Below are positions 13,953 through 22,846 of a DNA stretch of 33,932 nucleotides, piece after piece; positions within the stretch are counted from its first letter, which is position 1; each line of letters starts with the position of its first letter. The position numbers and the translations under genes were made by a program. Origin of the DNA: PNKC01 sp038323265 (GTDB lineage: Bacteria > Chloroflexota > Dehalococcoidia > Tepidiformales > Tepidiformaceae); contig JBBQGT010000015.1 of NCBI GenBank assembly GCA_038323265.1, positions 1 through 33,932 on the forward strand, read 5' to 3'. Under the pieces are notes generated by a model, which saw nothing but the letters and a program-made list of their open reading frames with translations, searched no databases and had not been told where the DNA came from.

Positions 13953-15174
13953 TCAGCGAAATGTCCGGCCCGCCACTTGTCGCAACAACGCCCCGAGCAA
14001 CCAGTTCCCCGACATCCGCTGCGCTGAGGCCGAGCATTTCGGCCAAGACGTCGCCGGTGTCCTGTCCGAAACCTGGCGGCGGCCCCTTAATGCCGCTCTC
14101 GCTGCGCGACATGCGAAACGGCGTGTTCGCGATCGGGATCGTCCCCGCTGTTGGGTGGGTCACCTCTTGCACCATCTCGCGTGCCTTGATCTGCGGGTCA
14201 TCGAGCATCTGCGGGATCGTGTTCACCGCGCCGCAGGGGATGCCCGCCATCTCCAGGTCGGCGAGCCACTCCCCCGTGGTTCGCGTTCCGAAGGCGGCGC
14301 TGAGGATCGGCTCCAACTCCGCATGACGGACGGTGCGCCGCGGGCTGGTGTCGAATCGTGCGTCGTCGATCAGTTCAGCCAGTCCCAAAATGCCGCAGAG
14401 CAGTTGCCACTGGTTCTCCTCGCCAAAACCAAGCGCGACGACGAGGTGGCCGTCCGCCGTGGGGAACGCCTGGAACGGCGTGGCGCTGGGATGGCGTGTG
14501 CCCAGACGTTCCGGCGCCTTGCCGGTGACGTAGTAGCGCATGATCGGGTTTTCCAGGATGCTCACCTGGCAGTCCAACATGCTGATATCGATGGCCTGAC
14601 CCTTCCCGGTCTTCTCGCGGTCGTGGAGCGCCGCCAGTATTCCAATTGCCGTAAACAGTCCCGCGGTCATGTCGCCCTGGGAAACACCGGGCCGCACCGG
14701 GTCCCCGCCCGGCTCGCCGGTGATGGACATAATTCCGCCCATCCCCTGTACAACGATGTCCAGCGCCGGACGGCTGGCGTACGGTCCTGTCTGCCCAAAG
14801 CCTGACGTGCTGGCGACGATAATCCGCGGGTTGCGCGCCGAGACCGCCTCGTAGCCGATCCCCAGCCGGTCCATGGTGCCGGGGGTGAAGTTCTCCATCA
14901 CCACGTCAGCCTTCTCGACCAACCGCAAGAACAGTTCCCGGCCTTCGTCTTTCCGCAGATCGATGGACATGGAGCGCTTCCCGCGATTGATGCTGAAGAA
15001 GTATCCGCTCCAGCCGTTCTGGTAGGGGCCGGTGGTGCGCGCCACATCGCCCCACGGCGGGCGCTCGACCTTTATGACATCCGCGCCCAAATCGCACAGG
15101 ACCATCGAGGCGTAAGGCCCCGAAAGCACCCACGTGAGGTCGAGAATCGTAATATCTTCAAGCGGCCGGCTCAC
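13942..15174 (-). CDS. CaiB/BaiF-family (class III) CoA-transferase
   Basis: 410 residues, full length for class III CoA-transferases, which move CoA between carboxylic acids such as formyl/oxalyl, carnitine or succinyl derivatives. Features: ITILDLTWVLSGPYASMVLCDLGADVIKVE in two pieces at the N-terminus, GYFFSINRGKRSMSIDL, then SRPALDIVVQGMGGIMSITGE around residues 135-155, whose Asp is the expected catalytic residue. The start is GTG at 15174, overlapping the upstream small gene stop (GTGA). No acyl-CoA dehydrogenase or enoyl hydratase is adjacent, so the substrate cannot be inferred. Confidence 0.9.
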   Translation of the reverse strand: MSRPLEDITILDLTWVLSGPYASMVLCDLGADVIKVERPPWGDVARTTGPYQNGWSGYFFSINRGKRSMSIDLRKDEGRELFLRLVEKADVVMENFTPGTMDRLGIGYEAVSARNPRIIVASTSGFGQTGPYASRPALDIVVQGMGGIMSITGEPGGDPVRPGVSQGDMTAGLFTAIGILAALHDREKTGKGQAIDISMLDCQVSILENPIMRYYVTGKAPERLGTRHPSATPFQAFPTADGHLVVALGFGEENQWQLLCGILGLAELIDDARFDTSPRRTVRHAELEPILSAAFGTRTTGEWLADLEMAGIPCGAVNTIPQMLDDPQIKAREMVQEVTHPTAGTIPIANTPFRMSRSESGIKGPPPGFGQDTGDVLAEMLGLSAADVGELVARGVVATSGGPDISLITG

Positions 15175-15329
15175 GCTTGGCGGGGCCGCTTGAAGACGTA
15201 GAGCAACTGCTTCGTTTCCGCGCCCTGGAGCACGGAGACCAACTCCCAGCCGTCCGCGCCCAGCCCATCGAGCGTTGGCTTAGGCGCGGGACCGTCGTTC
15301 AGGATGGATGCGTATTCCCAGCTAGTCAT
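15171..15329 (-). CDS. DUF4177-like small protein
   Basis: 52 residues: MTSWEYASILN as a first strand, then GADGWELVSVLQG and LLYVFKRP as later strands. The WEY...DGWELV...FKR pattern is typical of small DUF4177 proteins of unknown function. ATG 15329 has a GGAG about seven bases upstream; the longer open frame has no ribosome site. The stop overlaps the CoA-transferase GTG start by four bases (15171-15174), so the pair is one operon. Confidence 0.7.
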   Translation of the reverse strand: MTSWEYASILNDGPAPKPTLDGLGADGWELVSVLQGAETKQLLYVFKRPRQA

Positions 15330-15470
15330 GGTGGTCTCCGAAGGCGGTATTGCCGGTAGTTTCGACCACCCGCGCCTATTGCGCCCGCTCGCGAGTTTAC
15401 CGGGAGTCGCGGACCGTGCCGCGGACTGGTAGCCTCGCGGTTCAATGGACCAACCCGGCTTACCATCACT

Positions 15471-16559
15471 GTGATCCTGAAAGATCTGCTGATCGGGGCG
15501 GCGCTGGTTGGCGGCACGTTCGCGGGAGTGGCTGCCGCGGCCTCCGCGCTGCAGGGCAGCGATGACAACGCGGCAACGTTCCAACAGATTTCGAACCGCG
15601 CGCGGCTCGTGGGAGGCGGCACGCCTCCGCTCACCTCAGGGCTACTCGCCGGGCGCCCCGTGGAGAGCACGAACGATGCCCCTCTCACCCGCCGGCCGAT
15701 TGCCGTGATGGTGGACAACAACAGCGCAGCCGTGCAGATGGGCCTGGACCGCGCCGATGTCGTCATCGAGGCGTTGGTCGAGGGCGGTATCACCCGCTTC
15801 CTCGCGGTCTTCCATTCGCAGGAGGCGGCACGCATCGAACCCGTGCGCTCCGCGCGCACTCCGTTTCTGCGTTGGGCGCTGGAATACGATGCTTTCTTTG
15901 TTCATGTCGGCAGTTCCGAGGAGACGGGAGATGCGGACGCCGCCCGCCAGATTCGCGAGTGGGGCGTCTCCGATCTGGACTACCAGGGCGCGAATCCAGT
16001 AGCCGAGGCGTTCTCGCGAGACAGCTCGCGGGAAGCGCCGCACAACGTCTTCACCAGCACGGCGAACCTCCGCCGCGCTGCCGAAAGGCGCAACTACAAC
16101 CGCGCCCCAAGGTTCCAACCATGGACGTTCGAGCTAAAGCCGCCTGCCTCATCGGTCGTCAGGCCACCGGCCACGCGCCTGACCGTCGGCTTCGGGTCGA
16201 TGTCGCCGTTCACCGCGGGCTGGACGTGGGACCCTACGACCCGGCTCTACCGACGATCGCAGTACGGCGCGGACCACCTGGACGCGGCCACCAACCAGCA
16301 GCTCACCGCCGCTAACGTCATCGTCCAGTACGGGCGCAGCTACGTCGCGGACAGCGTTGGCCATGTGCTAATCGACAACGTTGGTCAGGGGCGGGCGCAG
16401 CTCTTCATGGACGGCACTGTGATCGAGGCAACCTGGCGCAAGGCGGATAACGGATTGCGCACGCGCTTCTACTCGCCCACCGGGCTGGAAATCGGCTTCC
16501 GGCCGGGGGCAACGTGGATCGAAGTCGCCGATACCACCGGTGGCGTGCGGATTGACTGA
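15471..16559 (+). CDS. DUF3048 (YerB-like) exported protein
   Basis: 362 residues. The N-terminus LIGAALVGGTFAGVAAAASA is one hydrophobic segment, a signal peptide or anchor, so the protein is probably extracytoplasmic. DUF3048 N-terminal signatures follow: RRPIAVMVDNNSAAVQMGLDRADVVIEA in two motifs, EGGITRFLAVF, ARIEPVRSARTPFLRWA and FFVHVGSSEE, then the C-terminal DUF3048_C region (NVIVQYG, FMDGTVIEATWRK, GATWIEV). The function is unknown; the YerB prototype is a Bacillus lipoprotein. Start GTG 15471 lies just after a TACCAT candidate -10 with only four bases between, so the start is a little uncertain. It is convergent with the bkd operon, six bases between stops. Confidence 0.85.
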   Translation: MILKDLLIGAALVGGTFAGVAAAASALQGSDDNAATFQQISNRARLVGGGTPPLTSGLLAGRPVESTNDAPLTRRPIAVMVDNNSAAVQMGLDRADVVIEALVEGGITRFLAVFHSQEAARIEPVRSARTPFLRWALEYDAFFVHVGSSEETGDADAARQIREWGVSDLDYQGANPVAEAFSRDSSREAPHNVFTSTANLRRAAERRNYNRAPRFQPWTFELKPPASSVVRPPATRLTVGFGSMSPFTAGWTWDPTTRLYRRSQYGADHLDAATNQQLTAANVIVQYGRSYVADSVGHVLIDNVGQGRAQLFMDGTVIEATWRKADNGLRTRFYSPTGLEIGFRPGATWIEVADTTGGVRID

Positions 16560-16565
16560 GCGCCG

Positions 16566-17918
16566 CTAGGCAATCGCCTCAAGCCGCCGCTTCAGCGCCG
16601 CGAGGAAACCGCCAGCTTCCACGCCATCCATCGCGCGGTGATCGAAGCTGAGGCAAACGTTGACCATCGAGCGCACGGCGATCGCGTCATCCTCGCGCAC
16701 GACGGGCCGCTTGACCACGCGCTCCATGGTGACGATACCCACCTGCGGGTAGTTGACGATCGGCTTCGAAGCGATGGAGCCGAAGGAGCCGGTGTTGTTC
16801 ACCGTGAAGGTGCCGCCTTCGATGTCCTCGAGGCGCAGCTTGCGAATCTGGGCGCGCTGCGCGAGGTCCGTGATGCGCTTGGCGAGGCCGGCCACGCTCA
16901 GGTCGCCGGCGCCATGGATCACCGGCACCACCAGCCCGTGCTCGCTGGCCACGGCGATGCCAACATCCAACGCGTGATAGTGCCGCAGCTCCTCGCCTTC
17001 CCAGCGGGCGTTCAGCATAGGGAACTCGCGCAGCGTCTCGCAGACGGCCAGGGTGAAGTGCGGCAGAAGCGTCAGCTCCACGCCCTCTTGTCGGAGAAAG
17101 GCGTCCTTCTCTCGCGCGCGGAGGCGGACGAGGCCGGTGACATCGGCTTCCACCATCGTCCACGCCTGCGGCGCCTCCAGATTCGAACGCTTCAGGTTCT
17201 CGGCGATGGTGCGTCGCGTGGGAGTGAGCGGGACGACTGTGTAGGCCGTGCCGGGCGCGCCCGCTGTAGCGGCGCGTGCCGGAGGCTGAGCAGAAGTTGT
17301 GGTGGCTGGCCCTGCTTCGGCCACCTTGGCGCCGTTCTGAATGGCGGCGTCCACGTCCTTGCGCGTCACCCGCCCGCCAATTCCGCTGCCCTCCACAGCC
17401 GAAAGGTCGACCGCATGCTCCTGGGCGAGGCGCATCACCGCCGGCGAGTAGAAACGCTCGCGTTGGTCCGGCTTGGTGGTTGCGCGTGCCACTGCGGCCA
17501 CCGGCTCGCGCACGGGCGCCGTGGCTTTGGCTTCGGTGGGCGGTGCCGAGACAGCCGCGACGGGCTCTGGAGTTGGCTCGTTGCCTTCATCCGGAGGGAT
17601 CGACATCGGGCCGCCGCTCCAACCGCTGGCCTTAGCAGCGTTCGTCTGGTGGCCATTGGCGCTTGGTGTGGGTACGGCTCCAGCGCCTTCAAGTACCGTA
17701 CACAGCGCAGCGCCGACATCTACCGTTTCGCCCTGCGGCACCAGGATTTCGCCCATCACCCCTTCGTATGGCGAAGGCAGTTCTGCGGTCACCTTCTCCG
17801 TCTCGATCTCACAGAGCGAATCATCGAGCGCGATCGGGTCGCCGGGCTGCTTCAGCCAGGCGAGGATGGTACCTTCGGTGACGCTTTCGCCGAGCTGGGG
17901 CATCGTCACGGTCGTCAT
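16566..17918 (-). CDS. bkdC: 2-oxoacid dehydrogenase E2 (dihydrolipoamide acyltransferase)
   Basis: 450-residue core enzyme of the branched-chain 2-oxoacid dehydrogenase complex; it transfers the acyl group from lipoate to CoA. Domains in order: lipoyl domain 1-80 with lipoylation Lys 42 in EIETEKVTAELPS; an Ala/Pro-rich linker; the peripheral subunit-binding domain around 155-190 (YSPAVMRLAQEHAVDL, GSGIGGRVTRKDVDAAI); then the catalytic domain with LSFDHRAMDGVEAGGFL, where the HxxxDG His and Asp are the active site. AGGAG lies about eight bases before the ATG. It follows E1beta with an 11-base gap. The acyl specificity is inferred from the E1 subunits. No E3 gene is in the window. Confidence 0.93.
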   Translation of the reverse strand: MTTVTMPQLGESVTEGTILAWLKQPGDPIALDDSLCEIETEKVTAELPSPYEGVMGEILVPQGETVDVGAALCTVLEGAGAVPTPSANGHQTNAAKASGWSGGPMSIPPDEGNEPTPEPVAAVSAPPTEAKATAPVREPVAAVARATTKPDQRERFYSPAVMRLAQEHAVDLSAVEGSGIGGRVTRKDVDAAIQNGAKVAEAGPATTTSAQPPARAATAGAPGTAYTVVPLTPTRRTIAENLKRSNLEAPQAWTMVEADVTGLVRLRAREKDAFLRQEGVELTLLPHFTLAVCETLREFPMLNARWEGEELRHYHALDVGIAVASEHGLVVPVIHGAGDLSVAGLAKRITDLAQRAQIRKLRLEDIEGGTFTVNNTGSFGSIASKPIVNYPQVGIVTMERVVKRPVVREDDAIAVRSMVNVCLSFDHRAMDGVEAGGFLAALKRRLEAIA

Positions 17919-17929
17919 CTCGGCAACTC

Positions 17930-18907
17930 CTAGTAGGCGGCCAGTTCGCGGGCGGCGGCGGCGATCTTCTCGCGGTTGGGCATGAAGAACTCCTCCATCG
18001 CGTGGTGGTACGGCATGGAGGGGACATCCGGCCCGGCGAGCCTGCGGATTGGCGCGTCCAGGTATTCGAAGGCGTGCTCAGCGATGATCGCCGCGATCTC
18101 CCCGCCCAGCCCGCCGGTCAGCGTGTCTTCGTGCACGATCAGCACCTTGCCGGTGGCCTTCGCCGATTCCAGGATCGTTTCCTTGTCCAGCGGGTTGAGC
18201 GTGAGCAGGTCAACCACAGTGCAGTCGATCCCCTCGCCCGAAAGTGTTTCCGCCGCCCCCAACGATTCGTGGAGCATGAAGCCGTAAGCGAATATCGTCA
18301 GGTCGCTTCCCTTGCGAGTGACCCGCGCTTTGCTCAGCTGCGTTTCCGCTGGCGCGCCCTCCATCTCCTGTTTGATCAGCCTGTAGATGCGCTTGTGCTC
18401 GAGGAAGAGCACCGGGTTGGGATCCGCGATCGCCGCCTTGAGCAGGCTGCGAAAGTCCGCCGGGAACGCTGGCGCTACGACCTTGATCCCGGGCATGTGA
18501 GCGTAATACGCCTCGATGCTCTGCGAGTGGTGCTGGCCGCCATGGACCCCGCCGCCCCACGGCGCCCGCACAACCATCGGCAGAAACGAATCACCATTCG
18601 TGCGGTAGGACCAGCGCGAAGCCTCGCTGCAGAGCTGATCAAAGCCGGAGTGGATGAAGTCTGCGAACTGAATCTCGGCAACCGGGCGCAGGCCGTAGTG
18701 GGCGGCGCCAATGCTGATGCCGATGATCGACGATTCGGCCAACGGCGAATCGATGACACGCTCCCCATACTTTGCGTGCAATCCGTCGGTCGCTCGAAAG
18801 ACGCCGCCCGCTTCGACATCCTCACCGAGCAGGAAAATGCGGTCGTCCCGCGCCATCTCTTCGTCGAGTGTGCTTCGCACCGCTTCGACAACGGTCATCA
18901 TGGCCAT
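17930..18907 (-). CDS. bkdB: Branched-chain 2-oxoacid dehydrogenase E1 beta
   Basis: 325 residues, normal E1beta length. Contributes half of the thiamine-diphosphate site in the E1 heterotetramer. Signatures: TVVEAVRSTLDEEM, FLLGEDVEAGGVFRAT with the ThDP-contacting Glu, DSPLAESSIIGISIGAA, VHGGQHHSQSIEAYY, HMPGIKVVAPAFPADF, and LEHKRIYRL. The QHHSQSxEA stretch is typical of the branched-chain group. The ATG at 18907 overlaps the E1alpha TGA by one base and has AAGGAG upstream at 18914-18919. Earlier in-frame ATGs lie inside E1alpha and are not used. Confidence 0.93.
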   Translation of the reverse strand: MAMMTVVEAVRSTLDEEMARDDRIFLLGEDVEAGGVFRATDGLHAKYGERVIDSPLAESSIIGISIGAAHYGLRPVAEIQFADFIHSGFDQLCSEASRWSYRTNGDSFLPMVVRAPWGGGVHGGQHHSQSIEAYYAHMPGIKVVAPAFPADFRSLLKAAIADPNPVLFLEHKRIYRLIKQEMEGAPAETQLSKARVTRKGSDLTIFAYGFMLHESLGAAETLSGEGIDCTVVDLLTLNPLDKETILESAKATGKVLIVHEDTLTGGLGGEIAAIIAEHAFEYLDAPIRRLAGPDVPSMPYHHAMEEFFMPNREKIAAAARELAAY

Positions 18908-19932
18908 CAGTCGAGCTCCTTGTAGACGAACGTGAGGGCGTCTTCGGGCTCGGGGTCGGGCTGCATCATTGCCCACTGGGCGGCATCGCGCACCTCTTCG
19001 GCGACGCGTTGCTCGATCTCGTCGAGGTCCTCCTTGGGGAAAATGCCGTCGGTTTCGACGCGCGCCCGGAAAAGCGTCAGGGGGTCCTTCTTGATCCACT
19101 CTTCCAGCTCTTTCTTCGGCCGGTAGCGGGTGTCGTCGTCGTCGCTGGAGTGGGGCCAGAGACGGTAGCAGCGTGCCTCAATCAAGTACGGCCCGCCGCC
19201 GTTTCGCGCCTGGTCAACCGAAGGTCGCACGGTCTGGTAGACCGCTACGCAGTCCATGCCATCGACCACCGCGCTTTGGATACCGTAGCCGCGTGCCCGG
19301 TCAGCAACGTTTTCGACCGGCAGCGACTTTTCCGTCGATTCAGTGATTGCGTAGCCGTTGTTCTCTACGAAGAAGATGACGGGCAACTTGTGGACGGCAG
19401 AGAAATTCAACGCCTCGTGGAAGTCGCCCTTGCTGGTGCTTCCTTCCCCACAGGAGGTGAGCACCACGATGGGGTCTTTTCGCAGCTTGGCGGCCAGGGC
19501 AATGCCGGTGGCGTGCAGGAACTGCGTTGTAACCACGCTGGATTGGGTGACCACCGTGCGTTCGCGGTGGCCCCAATGGGCAGGCATCTGCTTGCCGTGT
19601 CCATTGGGGTCGTCGCGCTTGCCGAGCAAGTTGAGCATCGCCTCGCGCGCAGTCATCCCCAGCACAAGGTTCACGCCAAGGTCCCGGTAGTAGGGGGCAA
19701 CGTAGTCAACCCCTTTGCGCAGGGCCATTGCCGCGCCGACTTGCGCCGCTTCCTGCCCAGCGCCAGCGATCACAAACGGGGCGCGGCCCTGGCGGTTCAT
19801 GGCCAGCATGCGCTCATTCAATCGGCGCGCGAGCAGCATGTGGTAATACATCTCCTCGAGCTGATGCTCGCTGAGGAGATAGTCGTCAATCGTTTCTTTG
19901 GAGCGAGTGCGCCGGGTGCGAGTCGCGCTCAT
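18907..19932 (-). CDS. bkdA: Branched-chain 2-oxoacid dehydrogenase E1 alpha
   Basis: 341-residue ThDP-dependent E1alpha that decarboxylates 2-oxo acids from Val, Leu and Ile. The ThDP/Mg motif reads SCGEGSTSKGDFHEALNFSAVHKLPVIFFVENN across two adjacent motifs (GEG...NN), the form seen in branched-chain rather than pyruvate enzymes. LWPHSSDDDDTRYR matches the phosphorylation-loop region of BCKDH E1alpha. First gene of a three-gene operon E1alpha-E1beta-E2. AGAGGT lies four bases before the ATG. A Lys/Arg-rich N-terminus (RTRRTRSKE) precedes the catalytic fold. No clear promoter was found in 19933-20002. The product would feed branched-chain fatty-acid precursors or energy metabolism. Confidence 0.93.
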   Translation of the reverse strand: MSATRTRRTRSKETIDDYLLSEHQLEEMYYHMLLARRLNERMLAMNRQGRAPFVIAGAGQEAAQVGAAMALRKGVDYVAPYYRDLGVNLVLGMTAREAMLNLLGKRDDPNGHGKQMPAHWGHRERTVVTQSSVVTTQFLHATGIALAAKLRKDPIVVLTSCGEGSTSKGDFHEALNFSAVHKLPVIFFVENNGYAITESTEKSLPVENVADRARGYGIQSAVVDGMDCVAVYQTVRPSVDQARNGGGPYLIEARCYRLWPHSSDDDDTRYRPKKELEEWIKKDPLTLFRARVETDGIFPKEDLDEIEQRVAEEVRDAAQWAMMQPDPEPEDALTFVYKELD

Positions 19933-20002
19933 CGATACCTCTGCAGTCAGGCGCTGCGCGAGGGGAGTGGGCCGTAGCCCGTGCTAGCTTCGCGCGGAGC
20001 GG

Positions 20003-20020
20003 AAAATGCGCCAGCGGCGC
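20003..20020 (-). terminator. Short hairpin plus T4, probable terminator of the small exported gene
   Basis: On the minus strand GCGCC-GCT-GGCGC forms a 5-bp all-GC stem with a triloop, followed by A and TTTT (20006-20003). It lies 42 bases after the stop of the small gene at 20062 and upstream of the bkd operon. Confidence 0.45.
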
Positions 20021-20061
20021 TTGATCTCTGCCGCCGATCGTACCACACGGTTTGGGTTTTC

Positions 20062-20307
20062 CTAGCTTTCCGAGCGCAGTTCCTTGGGCACGTCGCAGCC
20101 GCTCTCGAATGGGTCCGATATGCCATAGGCCAACGGGTGGGGCTGCGTCCACCGGGCGTCATGCTGCATCTGGCGTTGCTCAACCACGGGAGCGTTGACC
20201 ACGATCGTGTGACCGCCGCCAGTCATCCCCAGCAGCACACCAGCAAGGGGCAGAGCCGCAAATGGGAGTGGCAGAACCAGTGTTGCAATCAGCGCTTTTC
20301 GTCGCAT
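20062..20307 (-). CDS. Small exported or membrane-anchored protein, unknown
   Basis: 81 residues starting MRRKALIATLVLPLPFAALP, a basic N-terminus followed by a hydrophobic stretch of about 20 residues, so a signal peptide or membrane anchor is likely. The rest is polar with one Cys (SGCDVPKEL). ATG 20307 is chosen because GAGGTGG lies about five bases upstream and the signal-like segment starts there. It is divergent from the Ppx/GppA gene. No family is recognised. Confidence 0.55.
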   Translation of the reverse strand: MRRKALIATLVLPLPFAALPLAGVLLGMTGGGHTIVVNAPVVEQRQMQHDARWTQPHPLAYGISDPFESGCDVPKELRSES

Positions 20308-20456
20308 GTAGCCACCTCGCGGAATCAATGGTACATCGTCAAGGTAAAAATCCATACCCGCCGGTCGGAGTTCTCGCTAACTGCACGCTCGCCCTCCAGC
20401 GGTGGATGGCTCCAGACGCGGATGACTCGCTGCGAGCGCCAGCCGGGGCCGCGACA

Positions 20457-20475
20457 GATAATGAGGGGCCGGAGG
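20457..20475 (+). promoter_or_regulatory. Candidate -10 and ribosome site for the Ppx/GppA gene
   Basis: GATAAT at 20457-20462 resembles a -10 box. GGAGG at 20471-20475 sits four bases before the GTG at 20480 and decides that start. The -35 is not clear. Confidence 0.4.
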
Positions 20476-20479
20476 TTGC

Positions 20480-21982
20480 GTGGCTCAAGGCCGGACTGTT
20501 GCAGTAATTGACGTTGGCTCCAACTCTGTGCGCCTGCTGGTTGCTCGCGAACTCACCTCTTCCGCCTTCGAGGTGGTGGACGAAGAGCGGTTCGATGCTC
20601 GCCTCGGTGAGGGCCAAGCGGGCGGTGATCTGACGCTTGCCGGCATGGAGCGTGGCCTGCGCGCCTTGCGGATCATGTGCCAGGTGGCGAATTCGTTCAG
20701 CCCCACTTCCACCGTTGTGGTGGGGACCGAGGCGCTGCGGCGGGCCCCCAACGGCGGCGAATTCGTCGCCCAGGCGAGAGAGCAGACCGGTGTCTCCCTG
20801 CGTATTCTCTCCGCCCAGGAAGAAGCCTTTGCGGGATTCCTTGGTGTCATCAACAGCACGGCGTTACGCGACGGGCATCTGCTGGACATCGGAGGCGGCT
20901 CGCTTGAACTGATGCGCGTTCGTGACCGCGTACTTGTCGATGCACAATCGGCGCCACTGGGCGCGATTTACGCCACCGAGCGCTATTTCCGCTCAGATCC
21001 GCCATCGGCCAAGGACGTTCGTGCCCTGCGCAAAGCCGTGCGCAGCCAATACAAAGTGACGGAAAGCTCGGAGACGCTCTATGGCTCGGGCGGCGCGGTG
21101 CGCAACCTGGCGCGGCTGATGCGCATCCGGCGCGGCTACCCATTGCGGCGCCTGCATGGCTTCGTCATCCCCCGCCGCGAGATGCGGCGCGTGGCAACCA
21201 CTCTGCTGAAGGCCGCGCCCGAGGACCGCCGCCGTATCCCAGGCATGAACCCTGCTCGCTCCGACATCTTGCCGGCCGCCGCCGCCGTCATCGACGAGGT
21301 GATGGAGATGACGGGAGCAACCAGTCTGACAGTCGCTGGACAGGGTCTGCGCGAGGGGGTTCTCTGGCAAGAATTGCGAGGCGAAAGCCCGACCGTCCCG
21401 GATGTGCGCCGGGCATCCATCAGCGGGCTGGCCCGAGCCAACGGCGTCGACGAACTGGCCGCCGAACCGGTGGTGAACACCGCAGCCCTGCTGTTCGCGG
21501 CGGCGCAGCCACTCCACGGACTTGGCGAAGCTGAGCTCTCGTTGCTGCTCGCGGCTGCCCGTCTGGTGGGAATCGGCATGCACGTGGACTTTTACAACCG
21601 TGACAGGCACGCCGAGTACCTGGTGCACAGCGGCGACTTGCACGGCTTCGAACACCGCGAAATCGTGCTCGTGGCCGCGCTTGTGCGCTGCGCTACATCG
21701 GGCACGCCAGATCTTTCGCCATACCGAATGGTGATCGATCCTGAAGACCCGCGACGAGCGGCGATCCTCGCCTCACTCCTCGGCTGTGCGCGCGCTGTCC
21801 GGCGCAGGGTGCCTTCGCCGGTGCTGGGCATCGAAGCGGCGGTTGAGCCTGCTGGCTTTCGCGTGCAGCTCACCTCGCGTGCCCCGCTCGACGCGGAGGT
21901 CTACGACCTGGAACGTCAACAGAAGAGGTTCGAAACCGTTTTCAAGACCCCTCTGGTGCTGAACGCCCGGCGTCAGGAATGA
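20480..21982 (+). CDS. ppx: Ppx/GppA-family exopolyphosphatase/pppGpp phosphatase
   Basis: 500-residue phosphatase of the actin-like Ppx/GppA family, which removes terminal phosphate from polyphosphate and/or pppGpp. N-terminal lobe: VAVIDVGSNSVRLLVA as first phosphate loop, VVGTEALRRAPNG, and ILSAQEEAFAGFLG with the likely catalytic Glu. The second loop is HLLDIGGGSLELM. The C-terminal half (from about 320) contains an HD-like helical domain (LLLAAARLVGIGMHVDF, HAEYLVHSGDLHGFEHRE), as in long Ppx enzymes. The start GTG follows GGAGG. Its end overlaps the convergent sixA gene by ten bases; the pairing of Ppx with a SixA phosphatase suggests a shared phosphate-metabolism role, which is inference. 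Confidence 0.9.
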   Translation: MAQGRTVAVIDVGSNSVRLLVARELTSSAFEVVDEERFDARLGEGQAGGDLTLAGMERGLRALRIMCQVANSFSPTSTVVVGTEALRRAPNGGEFVAQAREQTGVSLRILSAQEEAFAGFLGVINSTALRDGHLLDIGGGSLELMRVRDRVLVDAQSAPLGAIYATERYFRSDPPSAKDVRALRKAVRSQYKVTESSETLYGSGGAVRNLARLMRIRRGYPLRRLHGFVIPRREMRRVATTLLKAAPEDRRRIPGMNPARSDILPAAAAVIDEVMEMTGATSLTVAGQGLREGVLWQELRGESPTVPDVRRASISGLARANGVDELAAEPVVNTAALLFAAAQPLHGLGEAELSLLLAAARLVGIGMHVDFYNRDRHAEYLVHSGDLHGFEHREIVLVAALVRCATSGTPDLSPYRMVIDPEDPRRAAILASLLGCARAVRRRVPSPVLGIEAAVEPAGFRVQLTSRAPLDAEVYDLERQQKRFETVFKTPLVLNARRQE

Positions 21983-22470
21983 GCGAGTGCCCGTAGTGTT
22001 GCAGGTTGCAGAAGCCACCCTAGCCAACAGCCGCTCGCGGACGGTTCGTCGACACAAGTGACGAGCGCGGCAGCGCCCTTCTTAAACGTCGCCCCGATCC
22101 GCGATTCACTGTCTGCAATGAGATACGACAGCAGACCTGAGATGTGTGGTTCGTGGCCCACAACCAGCACGGACTGGGCCTCCAGTTCGGCCACGTCGCG
22201 CAGCAATGCCGCATGGTCGCCGTTCGCGAGTGCCTCGCTCAGGTGGAGGTTGGGCAGGCGGTAGGCGTCCATCAGGATTTCTGCTGTCTGGCGCGCGCGT
22301 ACAAGGGGACTCGAGAGGATCACCTGAGGCGTCACGAGCAAGGCGAGGCCCCGCGCCGCCTGCTTGAAGCGCTTCGCGCCTTCCGGCGTCAAAGGGCGCA
22401 GATCATCATTTTCGAAACCGCGCGTACCGCGGTCAACGGCGATTGCGTGGCGGACGAGGCAAAGTTCCAT
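21973..22470 (-). CDS. sixA: SixA-like phosphohistidine phosphatase
   Basis: 165-residue histidine-phosphatase-superfamily protein. The catalytic RHG-like motif is at the very N-terminus (ELCLVRHAIAVDRG, His 8). DLRPLTPEGAKRFKQAA, ILSSPLVRARQTAEIL and VLVVGHEPHISGLLSYL supply the second Arg and second His of the phosphate pocket, in the order of SixA. SixA dephosphorylates phosphohistidine in phosphorelay or PTS proteins in E. coli; the target here is unknown. It is the last gene of a minus-strand unit after the two tandem paralogues, with 19 bases between. Confidence 0.88.
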   Translation of the reverse strand: MELCLVRHAIAVDRGTRGFENDDLRPLTPEGAKRFKQAARGLALLVTPQVILSSPLVRARQTAEILMDAYRLPNLHLSEALANGDHAALLRDVAELEAQSVLVVGHEPHISGLLSYLIADSESRIGATFKKGAAALVTCVDEPSASGCWLGWLLQPATLRALAHS

Positions 22471-22489
22471 CGGCCGCCGGCCCCTTCAG

Positions 22490-22846
22490 CTACGTCGTTG
22501 GCGTCGGGTCGGCCGAGACGAGGCTGACCGCCGCAATTTTCCACTGGCCCATTATCTCTTTCCAGGTGGTCGAAAGCGTCGCTTTGCCGACTGGGGAACG
22601 GAACTCCACCTGGAAGACTTCGCCACCATCTTCGGGAGGCATTTCGGTGATTTCGTACCCTTCGATGTTCGGCATCGCCGCCGGGGAAAGACCGCCCGCC
22701 TGCGCCGCCATCTGCATCATCTGGGTCAGCGCTTCGGGCGTGATGTCGCCCATGATCAGGGCAAGGTTGCCCTCCATCACTGCTTTCGCGTTGCGTTCGG
22801 CAGCTTCGCGGGCCGAGCCAGGGGCACTACCGTTGGGCGACGTCAT
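22490..22846 (-). CDS. SnoaL/NTF2-like small protein, paralogue 2
   Basis: 118 residues, ATG at 22846 inside the 3' end of the upstream paralogue (20-base overlap). Helical N-terminus EAAERNAKAVMEGNLALIMGDITPEALTQMM in two segments, followed by strands (GEVFQVEFRSP, KATLSTTWKEIMGQWKIAAVSL). This alternation, with a Trp-rich final strand, fits an NTF2/SnoaL-like cone fold. It shares the pattern NxxxVMxGNxxxIMGDxTP with its neighbour, so the two arose by duplication. No catalytic residues can be assigned. Confidence 0.6.
   Translation of the reverse strand: MTSPNGSAPGSAREAAERNAKAVMEGNLALIMGDITPEALTQMMQMAAQAGGLSPAAMPNIEGYEITEMPPEDGGEVFQVEFRSPVGKATLSTTWKEIMGQWKIAAVSLVSADPTPTT

Noticed and set aside
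16638..17933. Long plus-strand open frame opposite the E2 gene
   Set aside because: Same explanation as above: a shadow of the complementary gene with no motif and no start signal.
19933..20061. Possible tRNA or other RNA gene before the bkd operon
   Set aside because: No cloverleaf, anticodon arm or TPsiC-type segment could be drawn; only a short terminator-like hairpin is present.
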